This document shows, piece after piece, positions 32,790-44,734 of a stretch of DNA of 64,000 bases; position 1 is the stretch's first letter, and the number at the start of each line of letters is the position of its first letter. Source of the DNA: Beta vulgaris subsp. vulgaris. Its lineage: Eukaryota > Streptophyta > Magnoliopsida > Caryophyllales > Amaranthaceae. The position numbers were made by a program, and so were the translations under genes. The DNA lies in NCBI RefSeq assembly GCF_026745355.1, contig NC_079209.1, forward strand, positions 25,115,573-25,179,572, read 5' to 3'. The notes below the pieces were generated by a model. The model worked only from the letters and a program-made list of their open reading frames with translations. It was not told the DNA's origin and ran no database searches.

Positions 32790-33174
32790 CTTACTAATGG
32801 ATGGTTCGACATCAAGTTTTCAAATCCCTTAGATAAAATTGATGTTTGGTCTACTACGCGTCTTTGGTCTGTTCAAGGCTTAAATTTTGTCCTTTTTGCT
32901 TGGCGCCCCATGTTCAAACCTTTCTTCTGCTCCATTGCGCATGTGGACCAATGGGTTAAAATTACTTTTCTTCCTAATGAATACAAGTCATGGCTGCACT
33001 GAGTCACCCTTACTCAAATATTGGCCATTTTATCAAACTTAATCGCTTCACCTTGCATCATGATGATAAGGCCTAATTTGCCTGAGTGTGTATTAACATT
33101 AATATCAAATGTCCAGTCCCTATGTCTATCATATTCACGTTTGATAACGAATCCATCGAGTTTACCATTCTTAT
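32790..33174 (+). pseudogene. DUF4283-type fragment (LINE ORF1-like), broken
   Basis: A frame from about 32794 to 33003 reads NGWFDIKFSNPLDKID, then FAWRPMFKPFF and VDQWVKITFLPNEY, matching the layout of plant DUF4283 proteins (FKF, GPWF, RWxPxF, VWVxLPxLPxEY). After a stop and frameshift it continues FIKLNRFTLHHDDKA and VCININ, the next DUF4283 block. DUF4283 occurs in ORF1 of plant L1 LINEs and related host genes. It is cut at 33175 by the CACTA terminus. Confidence 0.6.
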
Positions 33175-36100
33175 CACTACTAGAAAACCCTTACCTTCTG
33201 GACGCTTAATGCTCGACGCCTCGGCATAAGTGTTGAGCGGGTCAAATTGATTCCGCAGTATCTCGACGCTTAAAAGCGTCGAGAATGTTGTCTACGTTTT
33301 CAAGCGTCCTCATTACACGTGTAGGGCATGTGAATTGATTAGATAGTACTGATGCTTATAGAAATCTTAGTAGTTTAAGAAAAGTACGTACTCCCCGCGC
33401 TTAAAATTTTAGAGCAAATTAACTAATAATTAAAAATAAAAAATTCCCCCCCACTTTCGCTCACAAACTGCACGCAGAAGATATTAATGTGCTCTAACTA
33501 AGAGAAATCGGCACTGGTAGTTAAACAAAACCCATAATCATATTCTTCTCAATTCGCTCATGATCAATTGCTCGCCATAATTGTTTTCTTCATTAGGTAT
33601 GCCTTCTTCTCCTCCATATATATTTGTTCCAATTCTTCGAATTTCTCAATTCGCGCATCAATTGCTCCTTTTTTTCGTTCCAAGTCTTCGAATTTCGCTC
33701 ACGAATTGCAAAGCTGCGAGAATTTGAGTTGTACAACGGAATTCTCTGAAATTTCAATAAAATTGTTCTTGTTTGCCATCGTCTTCTGCACCAGGTTTGT
33801 GTGCCTTCTGTAATTTGTCTCCAATTGTTGTTTTTTTTATCAAATTTGTAAATATCAATCTGTTTTTTCGAATTACAATAGGTTTTTTGTTATATTTTAG
33901 GTTTTATTAATTAGAGATCACTACCTCATATTCTGTTCATGTGGATTTTTCTCAGAAAATATCAATTGGTTAAAAGTATCAATTAATTACAAGATTTTAC
34001 TGGACGCACTTTGAGGCAGTAGTAGTGTAGAAGATGGAAAAAACACTGATTTATTTATTTATAAATGCCGAATTTACTGCAATGTCGAAAATGCGTAATG
34101 TATTATGCATATCTGGATTTGGAAGTTTTTCATGGATGGAAATCTGAGAGAAAAGGAAGAAGTAACTTAGTGCTACTAGTTTATCAGAAACCGTATGTTA
34201 ATAGTGGGGATTAATCTTCAATCAGGTTATTAAGAATCCAATCAACTTAAAACATTTATATTTCTTATATTGTGTTATCGTTTAAAGGATGTCTCAAACA
34301 TCGTGGTTTTAATTTATGGCTTTTTATAATTGCTTTTCATCTGCTTCAAATGGAGATAGTTTCGTGCATTTATGAAACTACTGATTGAACTTACTATCGT
34401 TTTATCTGAAAGGTTTTGCTCATGATAGCTCCTATCATGTCTCTAATCAAGAGCAAGGCATTCTTTTGGTCGTTTTAGAGTTCGAATAAGGCCGGTGAGT
34501 AGAGAAAGGAGGTTTAGAAAGAGATGGATTTGTCGTGGTAAGACTATGCTAGCTTGTTTCTCTGTATCCCTTTTCAACCTGTATTGCAGTATGCTGATGT
34601 TTTTCTTATCATATCTGAAATTCGTATCGAATTGTTGTTTTTTTGATGAATTTTGTAAATATCAATATGTTTTTCCGAATTACAATTGAATTATTTGTCT
34701 TCAACTTTCCATCAATCTTAGACTTCATAATTCAAAAATTCAACCTCCCACTTTCAAGTAGCACGCATCTGTTGACTTCTATGTGAGTGTGTGGTACTCA
34801 GCCCCGACCCGAACAATACGGAGGTCCTGTGTCGAAGTTGAAAATTAGGCCCTTATATAAAATTAGGCCCTTGAGGTTGGCATCTCCACAAGTGTAATTA
34901 TCTGCATTTACCTCAGTCATAAGAGCAGAATCATACTATGAAGCACAAATATAGGCCGGGTAGTAAAATATAGGAGTGATTAAATTAAAACATAGAAAAG
35001 CATGTGTAAATTTCAAAAAGAATCGGGTCTATAATTTCATATAGATTAGTTAGGCATCATTATGAATTGTAATGATAAATACAAGAGCAGTAAGCAATAC
35101 ATATTAGGCACCATAGATATCCTTAAAAAATAATAGATAAAAAGAAATCCAAAAAGGCAGCAAACAGTTTAGAGCATTCAAGAATTATGATAATATGGGG
35201 AAGGAACAAAAATTCACATTATCAACTACACACCTGGCCTAATACATTCCCTTCGACTTTAATGTATAGTATTAAATCCAGCCATGAATCCGTCTAACCT
35301 GAAAGTCTAAAACTATGAGTTTAATGATTAAGAATCCAAATTATAAAATGACATAAAGCTAAAGAAGAGAAATAAGGAATGAAAAAATAAATTTAAGGGA
35401 AATTCGCCTATTGATTGGGATAATTTAGTATTCATTTTAATTGATATGAAAATAGAAAATCAAAATCAAACCAAACAAAGTAAAATTACCTTAATTTCAG
35501 ATGTAAATTGAGAGGAGATGAAAGTTGTAAATTGAGAGGAGATGAAAGTTGTAAATTGATAACCATGAATTGATTTTTCCCGTGGGAGAAGATCTTAGTG
35601 ATGTGAATTCTAAATAAACGGTTTAAGTTGGAAAAAGTAGGAGGCCATATTTTATTGTATGGTTTTTACAAGAATTACACAAATTGGATTTTTAATTCTA
35701 ACCATCAAGTGGATAACAACTTAGAGTTCCCTAGTGATCAAGCAAAAGTAGTAGGTCGAGTTGATATTGACGGATTACTAAAAGCAGCTTTTAGGATTGG
35801 TAGTCCACAACCCACTAACGAACCCTTGTCATTAAGTGAGCTAGATTATGATGACGAAGATCTAAATGAGATGCATGAAGAGGTAAATTTTCAATACGAA
35901 GTAGATGATGAATGTGCATCAACCAACACCAATATAGACGAGGCGAAGTATAAAAGACTCAAGGAAGCTTCTAACGAGAGTCTACATGAGGGGTGTACTA
36001 CTTTTTCAAAGCTATTGTTTTATTACACTTATTTCACCTTAAGTGTTGAACCACTGGTCTGTGAATCATTTAATAAGTTGCTTGAACTTCTATTAGAGCA

Positions 36101-37597
36101 TTTCCTCATTTATGGAGTTTCCGTCGTCTTATTATGAAAGCATGAGGATAATAAAAGATCTAGGATTAGGTTATGAGAAAATTTGTGCATGTCCAAATGA
36201 TTGTATGTTATATTGTGGGGAATACGCAGACAAAGTGAGTGTCATATCTGCCACACATCAAGGTGGCAAAATTTGAAAGGCAAGGAGAGTGATGCAAATG
36301 AGAAAAGTAATGAAACGTGTAAGAAGGGGGTGTCAGCTAAAGTAATGCGGTATTTTCCTCTCATATTTAGACTAAAAAGGCTTTACATGTCATCTAATAC
36401 CGCAAGAGATATGATATGTCATTTTGATCGGAAGGACGAAAAACTTATTAGTCACCCGTTAGATGGAGAGGCTTGAAAAAGATTTGATAACAGATATGAA
36501 GTGTTCGCTAAAGATCCTCGTAGTGTTAGACTTGGTCTAGCAAGTGATGGTTTTAATCCATATCGTCTCATGAACACTAATTACAGTACATGGCCAATTG
36601 TTATAATTCCATATAATATGCCTCTTTGGCTTTGTATGAAGTCATCTTCATTTATTTTGTCCTTGATTATTTCCGGAAAAATATGGCCCTGGTATTGATA
36701 TTGATGTGTACTTGCAACCTTTAATCCATGAGTTAAAATTATTGTGGGAAGGTGTAGATGCTTTTGATGTTTATAGCTAAAAAAGTTTAAACTAGAGCAG
36801 CATTACACTCCACTATAAATGACTTTCCGGCATATGCTATGTTGTCGGTTGGAGTACAAAAGGTTATAAAGCTTGCCTTCTTGCGCCAATTTTACCAATC
36901 ATATAATTTGGTGGTAAAATTGTCTACCCCGGATCTCGTAAATGGTTGTTGATTGATCATCCTTTTTGTTTTCAAGCTAATTTATATGGGAAAGAGGAAT
37001 ATGGTCTTGCTTCTGTTCCTGCTAGTGGGACAAAATTTTGAAGCAACTAGAAGAAGTTAATTATGTTTACGGGAAATCAAAAACAATTTCTAAAAAAAGA
37101 AGGAGACAAGAAGTTGGGACATCTAATAATGAAATTGAGGATGATGAAGGTGAAAATGAAGATGAAAAGGTTCTTTTGGAAAAAAGAAAAGTACATTTTT
37201 TGACTTGGAATATTGGGAACATAATCTTCTGAGATACAACTTAGATGTTATGCACATTGAAAAGAATGTGTGTGACAATTTATCAGGAACACTTTTAGAC
37301 AGAGAAAAGAGGAGAGATGATAAGAAACTAGGAGGTCTTAAAGAACGAAACATAAAATGTCATCTTTGGCTTCAAACTCATCCTAATCGTGTTAAAGAGT
37401 ATACGCCTCCAGCTGCCTACAATATGTGTAAAGAAGATAAAGAACGGTTTTTGAAAGTCTTGAAAAATCTTAGAGTTTCTGATGGTTATGGATCAAATTT
37501 GCAAAGATGTGTGAATATGAAGGAGCACAAACTTATTAATATGAAAAGTCATGACAATCATATCCTCATGCAAGACCTCCTTCCGGTTGCTTTAAGA
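33175..37597 (+). mobile_element. CACTA element with TNP2 transposase, decayed; right part disrupted
   Basis: The left terminus reads CACTACTAGAAAACCC at 33175, followed by subterminal GACGCTT/AAGCGTC repeats including a perfect 22-bp palindrome at about 33261-33282 (10-bp arms CTCGACGCTT/AAGCGTCGAG). About 2.2 kb of noncoding sequence (33400-35620) leads to a broken TNP2 transposase. At 37598 another CACTA terminus interrupts it. The native right end was not found. Confidence 0.7.
33400..35620. other. Noncoding interior of the CACTA element
   Basis: 2.2 kb without a convincing frame. A pyrimidine-rich block at 33540-33830 looks like a transposon 5' leader; 34780-34890 holds an AATTAGGCCCTT repeat pair; 35505-35555 holds a tandem TGTAAATTGAGAGGAGATGAAAGT-type repeat (two and a half units). 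Confidence 0.4.
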
Positions 37598-37602
37598 CAC
37601 TA
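35620..37602 (+). pseudogene. CACTA TNP2-type transposase, multiply broken
   Basis: Collinear pieces of the TNP2 (En/Spm) family: IDGLLKAAFRIG, YKRLKEASNESLHEGC, FNKLLELLLE, KIIKDLGLGYEK-like IIKDLGLGYEK (about 36150), CPNDCMLYCGE, RYFPLIFRLKRLY, VRLGLASDGFNPYRLMN (about 36520-36570), STWPIVIIPYNMPLW, INDFPAYAML, and HNLLRYNLDVMHIEKNV (about 37210-37270). The last blocks hold DMHIEKN-type conserved residues of the catalytic core. At least five stops or shifts separate them. The reading ends at 37597, where a second CACTA end is inserted. Confidence 0.88.
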
Positions 37603-37860
37603 GTACAAAAAACATCAAATGCTCCGGTTAAAAACCCATAAAATGCTTCGTATTTAACGCGTAGCAGACGTCATACGAGCAATTGAACAATTAACAAATG
37701 CTCCGGTTCTCAACCGGAGCATTTGATGGGTCAAATGCTCCGGTTGTAAGAAAAACTTATACGAGTAATTTCCGACCAAGTCAAAGCTCGAAAATTTGAC
37801 TTTCTCGCCGAAAATAGTGTTTTTGGTATCTTTTAACAAAATTTAAATTTAGGTTGGTAT
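37598..37860 (+). mobile_element. Second CACTA left end, inserted in TNP2
   Basis: CACTAGTACAAAAAA at 37598, followed by AAATGCTCCGGTT repeats in both orientations (near 37617, 37694, 37710, 37732), two of which form a hairpin around TCTC. The insertion falls directly in the TNP2 frame. The right end is not recognised; boundaries past about 37760 are uncertain. Confidence 0.65.
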
Positions 37861-40157
37861 ATCCCGACAAAAAAAATTTATTGAGGTATATCCGCACAAA
37901 GTACCCTATTACCCTGGCATATCCTCGCAAAAAACTATATATCTACACACACACACATACACACACACATAGAGACTATAAACAGATCTTATCTTGTTGA
38001 TTTTTTTTTTAAAATTTTTTCATATTAATATAAATAATAGGATGATGAGCATGGAGAAAAAATGAGCTTGTTAGCTCTCTGGAAAAAAACTCATAATTTG
38101 ACGTGTATGTATGTTGTGTGAATATTGTATGCAGAAAAATAATTTTCGTCTGAGTTTTTGTATTTATTCGATTTATTTGGTAATTTATGCGTTTATGGCT
38201 TATTTGCAAAATAATTATTGAATGAAATGCTGAAATTATTTTTCGTGAAGCATGTTATGTGTGTAGTATGTATTTAATGCCTTGGAATAATTTTTGTCTA
38301 CTTTTTATGGGTTAATTTAATTGATTTATCTATTTTTGTGTTTACTTGTATGTAAATCGTGAATATTATATTTGGAAGCCTAAAAATATATTTCTTTACA
38401 TATTATGTATTTGCGTGAGTTTATGCATGTTATGTGAATGTTTGGTAATTTTGGGCATTTATTTATATTTTTAATTATTATATTGGCTTTATTGAGTATT
38501 ATGTAAATTAACGTTTAAAATTACTGTTAAAGGCCAAAATTAGAAAGAGAGTCATAATAGTCTTATGATAATTTTTGTGATAACTTAGTGATTGTTTCTA
38601 TTTGTTTAATAAATTTTATTGTATTTTTGTTATGAGTTTGAGGATATTCCTTTTAATTATTTAACGGTTTATTAACGACAAATAATTTGTGACCTTTTAT
38701 GTTCTTCGAAGCTAATGATTTGTAGGTTACTATGGTTATTATTGAGTATCATTATGCTTATGTTTGGTTTATGTAAAAATGACTAGTTGTTTACGTTTTA
38801 TTAATTTAATAAGCTTTGGAGTTAATTGGTGGTGATGTCAGACGCACGATGATGCGTCAGACACGGATTGGTTAGTGCGTCAGACGCATAGTGTTGTGCT
38901 GAGCGCAAGCTCATGCGCCGAGCGCACAATTTTGTATTGTCTAATTTTTCTTATGATCTTGTACGTATATTCTACTTGTAGTTGGTGATCTTATTTGATA
39001 TGAGGCATTTATGATTGATATTGTTAGTGTTGTAAAAAATATTTCATGATCATCGTTCATGCTTAGTGATGTTCAAAGTATTGTAATTGGAGATTTTTGT
39101 TGTAAGTTTGTAAGTTACTACTCTGAGGATTTTTGAAGAATTATTTTTGATGAATTATGGGTATAAGGTCGGGTGGCATCCCTTCTCTTTTTCACGAATG
39201 GTTTTGAGTTAGATGATACTTTATGATTTTTATTTATTTTGAGATAAGAACATACAGTGGGATAGATATAGTCCCCGATGAAGAACATGTCAACCACTTG
39301 GTTTGCAAACTACGGGGTATACCTAGGTTAATTGTTGTTGTCCAAGAGGTCAGGGAGTTCTGCGTGTTCTACCCTACATCGGGAGTTTGGCCATTCTTAG
39401 ATACAGGCAGTAGGGAACGTAAGCCCATAGATTGACCTGGAGATTGCGATCTGACAAAACTTAGGAAGTGAGATTTCTTACTCAATAACTTGTTGTACTT
39501 TTGCTTTTATTATGATTTGAGTACTCTTGAGATTATTCATTCATTTTATCCTATTTACTTGATATTTGTTATCACTTGTATTACTTGCGAGCTTTATGAT
39601 TCTGGATGCATGTTATAGTTGTCGTGATTGTATGCTTTCCTTTCTTTTGAATCTATGTCTGAATCATGCTTTGATTTCTTTTGTTCTAGGAGAACTGCTA
39701 GTTACTCCCCACTGACTGTGGAATTATTTAATATATCCTTGCAGATGGAAATGACTGCTAGACTTGTGACTGAATGGGCTAGCAGAGTGTGGGTCGGTAA
39801 TAAGAGGAAACTGCTTATAGTCTTTTGGGCTGATGAGTTCTATCCAGACAATAGGGAGTCCTTTATTACGCTAGGTCTCAAAGACATTTAGTTTTATTTG
39901 AGATGTTATGGAAGACTTGCATGTCTGGTAGTTTTGGTTGATGTTATATTCTATTATGTTTCGGGATGCTCCTTTTTATTAGAATTATAATGTTTGAGAT
40001 ATCTCATTTGGAAGCTATGAAAATTTAGTTTGAGGGTGTTTTTATTTATTGTTTTAGAGTAGCATAACTGTCCTCACATTATTTCGACTAACGTCTTTTA
40101 GTAAATCTAGAGTAGATATTGTTAAGTATCTTAGTAGTAGAAGGACGGGGTGTTACA
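37860..40157 (+). repeat. Element D 5' LTR, left part missing
   Basis: It ends GGACGGGGTGTTACA at 40157, directly before a primer site, as in Tekay-type chromoviruses. The left edge is uncertain because it abuts CACTA sequence. CTTGCAG at about 39738-39744 resembles a splice acceptor. A block at 38837-38935 has GCGTCAGACGC repeats and a perfect TGCGTCAGACGCA palindrome (38876-38888). A CA microsatellite is at 37942-37970. It shares no overlap with the surviving part of the 3' LTR. Confidence 0.65.
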
Positions 40158-40158
40158 G

Positions 40159-40171
40159 TTGGTAGCAGAGC
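40159..40171 (+). other. Element D primer binding site
   Basis: TTGGTAGCAGAGC, one base from the Met-tRNA complement TTGGTATCAGAGC. Confidence 0.85.
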
Positions 40172-40394
40172 GAAGTTTCCTGAGACCCTTACTTAGTCAC
40201 TAAGAAACTCCCTGGAAATGTGGAGTTGAGTAACTAGGATTATTATAATCTTAGACTTCAAGAAAAGTAGTGGTGAGAGGGTCACTTGGGTAGGAAACCA
40301 TGGGAAAACATTTTTTTTCTTACTTTTATATGATAAGTTGTTATTTACAACAAATAATGTGTTAAGTAATGAATGTTTAACTTGTGTTTGTAGA

Positions 40395-41363
40395 ATGCCA
40401 CCTTGAGGATTGACTAGTGCTAGAAAGGAGGCTTCCTGGAAATGGTGTCAATCACTTGAGAACGTTATCATAGTTATGGCTAATCGGTCTACCGCTCCGT
40501 CTAGTGGGTAATCTGTCTTCGATCGATTTGATCGTCGCCGTCTACCTACTTTTGACGGGACTTTTGATCCGGTTGTGCTAGAAGGGTGGATAAGGGAGAT
40601 GGAGAAACTATTTGTTGCTACTGGTTGCCTTACTGCTGAAATGGTGTCTACTGGTACCTATTATCTGAAGCTGGAAGCTGATAACTGGTAGAGCACTATT
40701 TGTGCAAGCTGCATGGCTACACCGGGTTTTGGATGGGATGAGTTTCATGTTAAGTTGAATAAGAGGTTTTATCTTGATGAGCTCCGTTGGCAGAAGCAAG
40801 AAAAGTTCTTAACTCTATCTCAGTGTACTATGAGTGTGCAGGAGTACACTTATAAGTTTACCGAGCTGTCCAAGTTTGCTACCACTGTTGTACCTACTGA
40901 AGCTGAGCATGTGAAAAGGTACATCAAGAAAATGGATCATAGGGTGAGGACCCTTGTTTTGAGTTTGGGTGCTTCGACTTTCTAAGGAGCCTATGAGATA
41001 GCCCTGAGTATTCATGCCTCTTTGAAAGAGGAAGATTCTACTAAGGTGGTTGCTGCAAAGAAGCCTGCTACTACTTATGTTTAGTTTTCGGCCACGAAGC
41101 CCAGGTATGAGTCGTCTGGTCGAGGAGGTTATCAACAGGATTCTAGATCTGGTTCTCGTCCGAGTTTTGATCCGAGCAAGTGTTGAATCTGTGGTAAGGC
41201 TGCTCATCCAGGGAATGACTACGATGGATCGACTGTTGTTGTTTCTATTGCAAGGATGTGGGGCACAACTCTTTACAGTGTTCTAGAATCTTAGAGCTCC
41301 TCTTATGCTACTGGTCCTGCTAAGCCAGTTGATTCTTTTGCTCCTCCGAAGAATAGGATTTAT
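40395..41363 (+). pseudogene. Element D gag, interrupted by in-frame stops
   Basis: ATG 40395. The retrotransposon gag domain runs from RLPTFDGTFDPVVLEGWIREME to QKQEKFLTLSQ and YTYKFTELSKFA. A first knuckle begins CxICGKAAHPGND at about 41181 (a stop replaces the residue after Cys). A second knuckle, CFYCKDVGHNSLQC, is one base out of frame at about 41236-41280. In-frame stops: 40404 TGA, 40509 TAA, 40689 TAG, 40983 TAA, 41082 TAG, 41184 TGA. The reading frame is otherwise the same as pol, so gag-pol was one ORF. Confidence 0.88.
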
Positions 41364-44300
41364 GTGATGACACAAACTGAAGTCGATGTCCATCCTGATG
41401 TCATCTCTGGTACTTTTCTTATAAATAATACTCCTGCTTTCGTTCTGTTCGATACAGGTGTTATAGTATCTTTTTTTGCTAGTTCCTTCGTTCAAAAAGC
41501 TAATCTCTCCTCTATATCTCCTGTTAATTCCCTAATATATCTTCCATCTGGTGAGAATTATCCCTGTCATTATGAGTTTAAGGGCGTGCCTGTCAGCATT
41601 ATGGGTTCTGAGTTGTCAGCTAATCTTAAAGAGTTTCCTATATCACAGTTTGGTGTGATCCTCGGAATATATTGGTTATCGAAGTATTATGCCTGCATTC
41701 AGTGCCGTGGTCAGAAGGTGGTGCTCCAAGATTCTAAGGGTAAAAGGATTTCTTATTCTGGTGTTGTGGTGAAGATGGGTGTTAAGTGGGTGTCCGCTCT
41801 GAGAATGCAGAAGATGCGTCAGAAAGGTGATATGGTATACCTTTGCATGGTGAAGGATATGTCGTCTGAAGATCAGCTCGAGAGTATTCCGGTGGTTTGG
41901 GATTATCCTGATGTATTTCCTGAAGAGTTGCCAGGTATTCCTCCTGAAAGAGATGTGGAGTTTTGCATTGATTTAATACCAGATATTGCTCCTATATCCA
42001 AGGCTTCGTATAGAATGGCGTCGTCTGAATTGCAAGAGTTGATAGATAAGGGCTTCATAAGGCCTAGTGTGTCTCCTTGGGGTGCTCTTGTTATGTTTGT
42101 CAAGAAGAAAGACATGAGAATTCGTCTGTGCATCGATTACTGTGAGCTGAATAAGGTAACGATCAAGAATAAATATTCGTTGCCTCGCATTGAAGATTTG
42201 TTTGATCAATTGAAAGGTGCTGGGGTATTTTCCAAGATGGATATGATATACAGATATCATCAAATGCCCGTTAAGAAGGAAGATATTCCGAAGATTACTT
42301 TTCGCACCAGGTATGGGCACTACGAATATGAAGTGATGCCTTTTGGTCTCACAAATGCTCTTGCGATTTTTAAGGATCAAAGGAAGCGCTCTTTCTACGA
42401 GTACTTCGATACTTGTGTGGTCGTGTTTATCGATGATATTCTCGTTTATACTAAGGATGAGAAGGAGCATGAGAAGCATTTGAGACTGGTGTTGGATGTT
42501 CTGCGCAAGCACAAGTGGTTTGCAAAGCTGTCAAAATGCGAGTTCTGGCTGAAGGAAGTTGCTTTTCTAGGGCATGTAATCAGTAAGGAAGGAGTTAAGG
42601 TGGATCCCTCTAAGATCAAGGGTGTTGTCGAGTGGGAGAGTCCTAAGAATGTGACCAAGGTTCGGAGATTTCTGGGTCTGGCTGGCTATTATAGGAGGTT
42701 CGTTCTAGATTTCTCCAAAATAGCTCAATATCTAACTTGCTTAATGCGCAAGGATTGCAAATTCTTCTGGTATGAGGATTGTGAAGGGGCATTTCAGAAG
42801 CTGAAAAAGAGTTTGACCTCTGCTCCTGTTCTTACTCGGCTATCTGAGGGTGTTGGGTATTAAGTGTTCAGTGATGCATCAAAGAATGTTCTGGGTTATG
42901 TTTTGATGAAGCAAGGAAAGGTAATAGCCTATGCTTCAAGGTAGCTGAAGGTGCATGAGAGGAATTACCCGAACCCTAATCTGGAGTTAGCGGCTTTGGT
43001 GTTTGCACGAAAGATATGGCGACACTATCTGTATGGTGTTCTGTGTAAGGTGTATACTGACCATTAGAGCATGAAGTACATCTTCACTCAGCGTGATCTT
43101 AATATGGGGTAAAGAAGGTGGCTCGAATTGATCAAGGATTATAATCTGACCCTGGTTTACCAAGAGGATAAGACAAACAAAGTAGCGGATGCTATGAGTC
43201 GCAACAATAAGCATTTTTTTAAACGCTACTATGGTAGTGCCTCGTGAATTGTGTGAGTGTTTCTCAAGCTTGATATCGAGGTTGTTCCGCAAGGTTATGT
43301 GTCTGCGATGTTGGGTTCCATGAGTGCTGAGCCTGAGTTGTTCCAAGAATTAAGAAGCAAGCAAAAGGGTGATCCGAAGCTGAAGAAGATCCGTGAAGCA
43401 AAGATGCAAGGTCGTGCAGAGAATTTTGAGATGTGTACTGATGATAGCTTGAGGTTAATGGGGTGTTGGCGTGCGCCCAATGATGATGAGCTTAAGAGAA
43501 GGATTATCAAGGAAGCTTATAGTACTCCTTATTCCGTTAATCCTGGTGGTGACAAGCTTTATAAGGATCTGAAGGTTAATTTTTGGTGGCCTGGTATGAA
43601 GAGAGAGATTGTTGAGTTCGTAGCTAGGTGTTTGGTCTGTCACAAGGTGAAAATTGAGCATTAGAGGTCTGGTGGTTTGTTGCAACCTTTACCCGCTACT
43701 GCTTGGAAGTTCCACTCGATCTCGATGGATTTTGTGATGGGTTTTCCTAGAGCTGCTGGTGGGAAGAATGTTGTGTGGGTAATTGTGGATCGTCGGTTGA
43801 CCAAAGTTGCTCGTTTTATTGTGATGAAGAACACTTGGTCTATGAAAGGGTTAGTTGAAGGTTATGCTAATGAGATCATTCGTCTTCATGGGGTTCCCAA
43901 AGACATTATCTCTGACCGTGATCTGCGATTTTTATCCCATTTCTGGACCACTTTGCAAGAGGCTTTTGGTTCGAAGTTGAAGCTTAGTACTACATTTCAT
44001 GCAACTACCAATGGTCGGATTGAGAGAACTATTCATACCTTGGAAGATATGCTTCGTGCTTGTCTCTATAAAAGGAAGTGTCGTAGTCCTACTTGTTGGA
44101 GCTCCGTATTTAGGATACGGTTGAGCAAGTGAAAGTGATTCAAGATAAGATGAAGGCCGCTTAAGATAGCCAGAAGTCGTATGTTGATTTACGTCGAAAA
44201 CCTATTTCCTTTGAGGTGGGAGATAAGGTGCTTCTGAAGGTTTCTCATATGAAGGAAGTGATGCGGTTTGGTCAAAAAGGCAAGTTGAGTCCGAAGTATG

Positions 44301-44650
44301 TAGGTCCTATGAGATTCTTGAGGGGAATAGGGAGGTTGCGTATCGTTTGGCCTTGCCGCCAGAGCTGTCGAAGGTTCATGATGTATTTCATGTGTCGCAG
44401 TTCCGTAGGTATCGTAATGTTCCTTCGCATGTGATTTCTGTTGAGTCGGTATCAGTCAAGCCGAATTTGACTTTTGAAGAGCGACCTGTTCACATATTAG
44501 ACCGTCAGAACCTTGCTCTCAGAAGGAAGGTAATTCCCTTGGTTAAAGTACTTTGGAGAAGTCAAAACTACGAAGAAACTACTTGGGAAACCGAAGAGTC
44601 GATGCGACTGAAATACCCGAAACTATTTGTTTCAAGTATTCTTTGTGTGC
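41364..44650 (+). pseudogene. Element D pol: protease, RT, RNase H, integrase, chromodomain
   Basis: Protease [13 protein letters not shown] (usual DTGA is DTGV). RT opens [19 protein letters not shown], with [13 protein letters not shown] and the catalytic [11 protein letters not shown] (usual YxDD form is FIDD); this part is open for 499 codons (41364-42863). RNase H has VFSDASKNVLGYVL and YTDH. The integrase zinc region has both His changed (YSTPYSVN for HSTPYSVH), then Cys-X2-Cys; catalytic residues are in SMDFVMGF, ISDRDLRF and GRIERTIHTLEDMLRA. The C-terminus has LPPELSKVHDVFHVSQ and a chromodomain (PLVKVLWRSQNYEETTWETEE). Stops: 42861, 42942, 43065, 43110, 43662, 44162; frameshifts near 43215-43258, 44095 and 44320. 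Confidence 0.9.
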
Positions 44651-44734
44651 TTGTCTTATTTTTGTGTGTTTTCGAAGTTTCGAGGACGAAACTTTATTTC
44701 GCTAAAGTTTTCCCTAAAACTATTATTTTATCTA

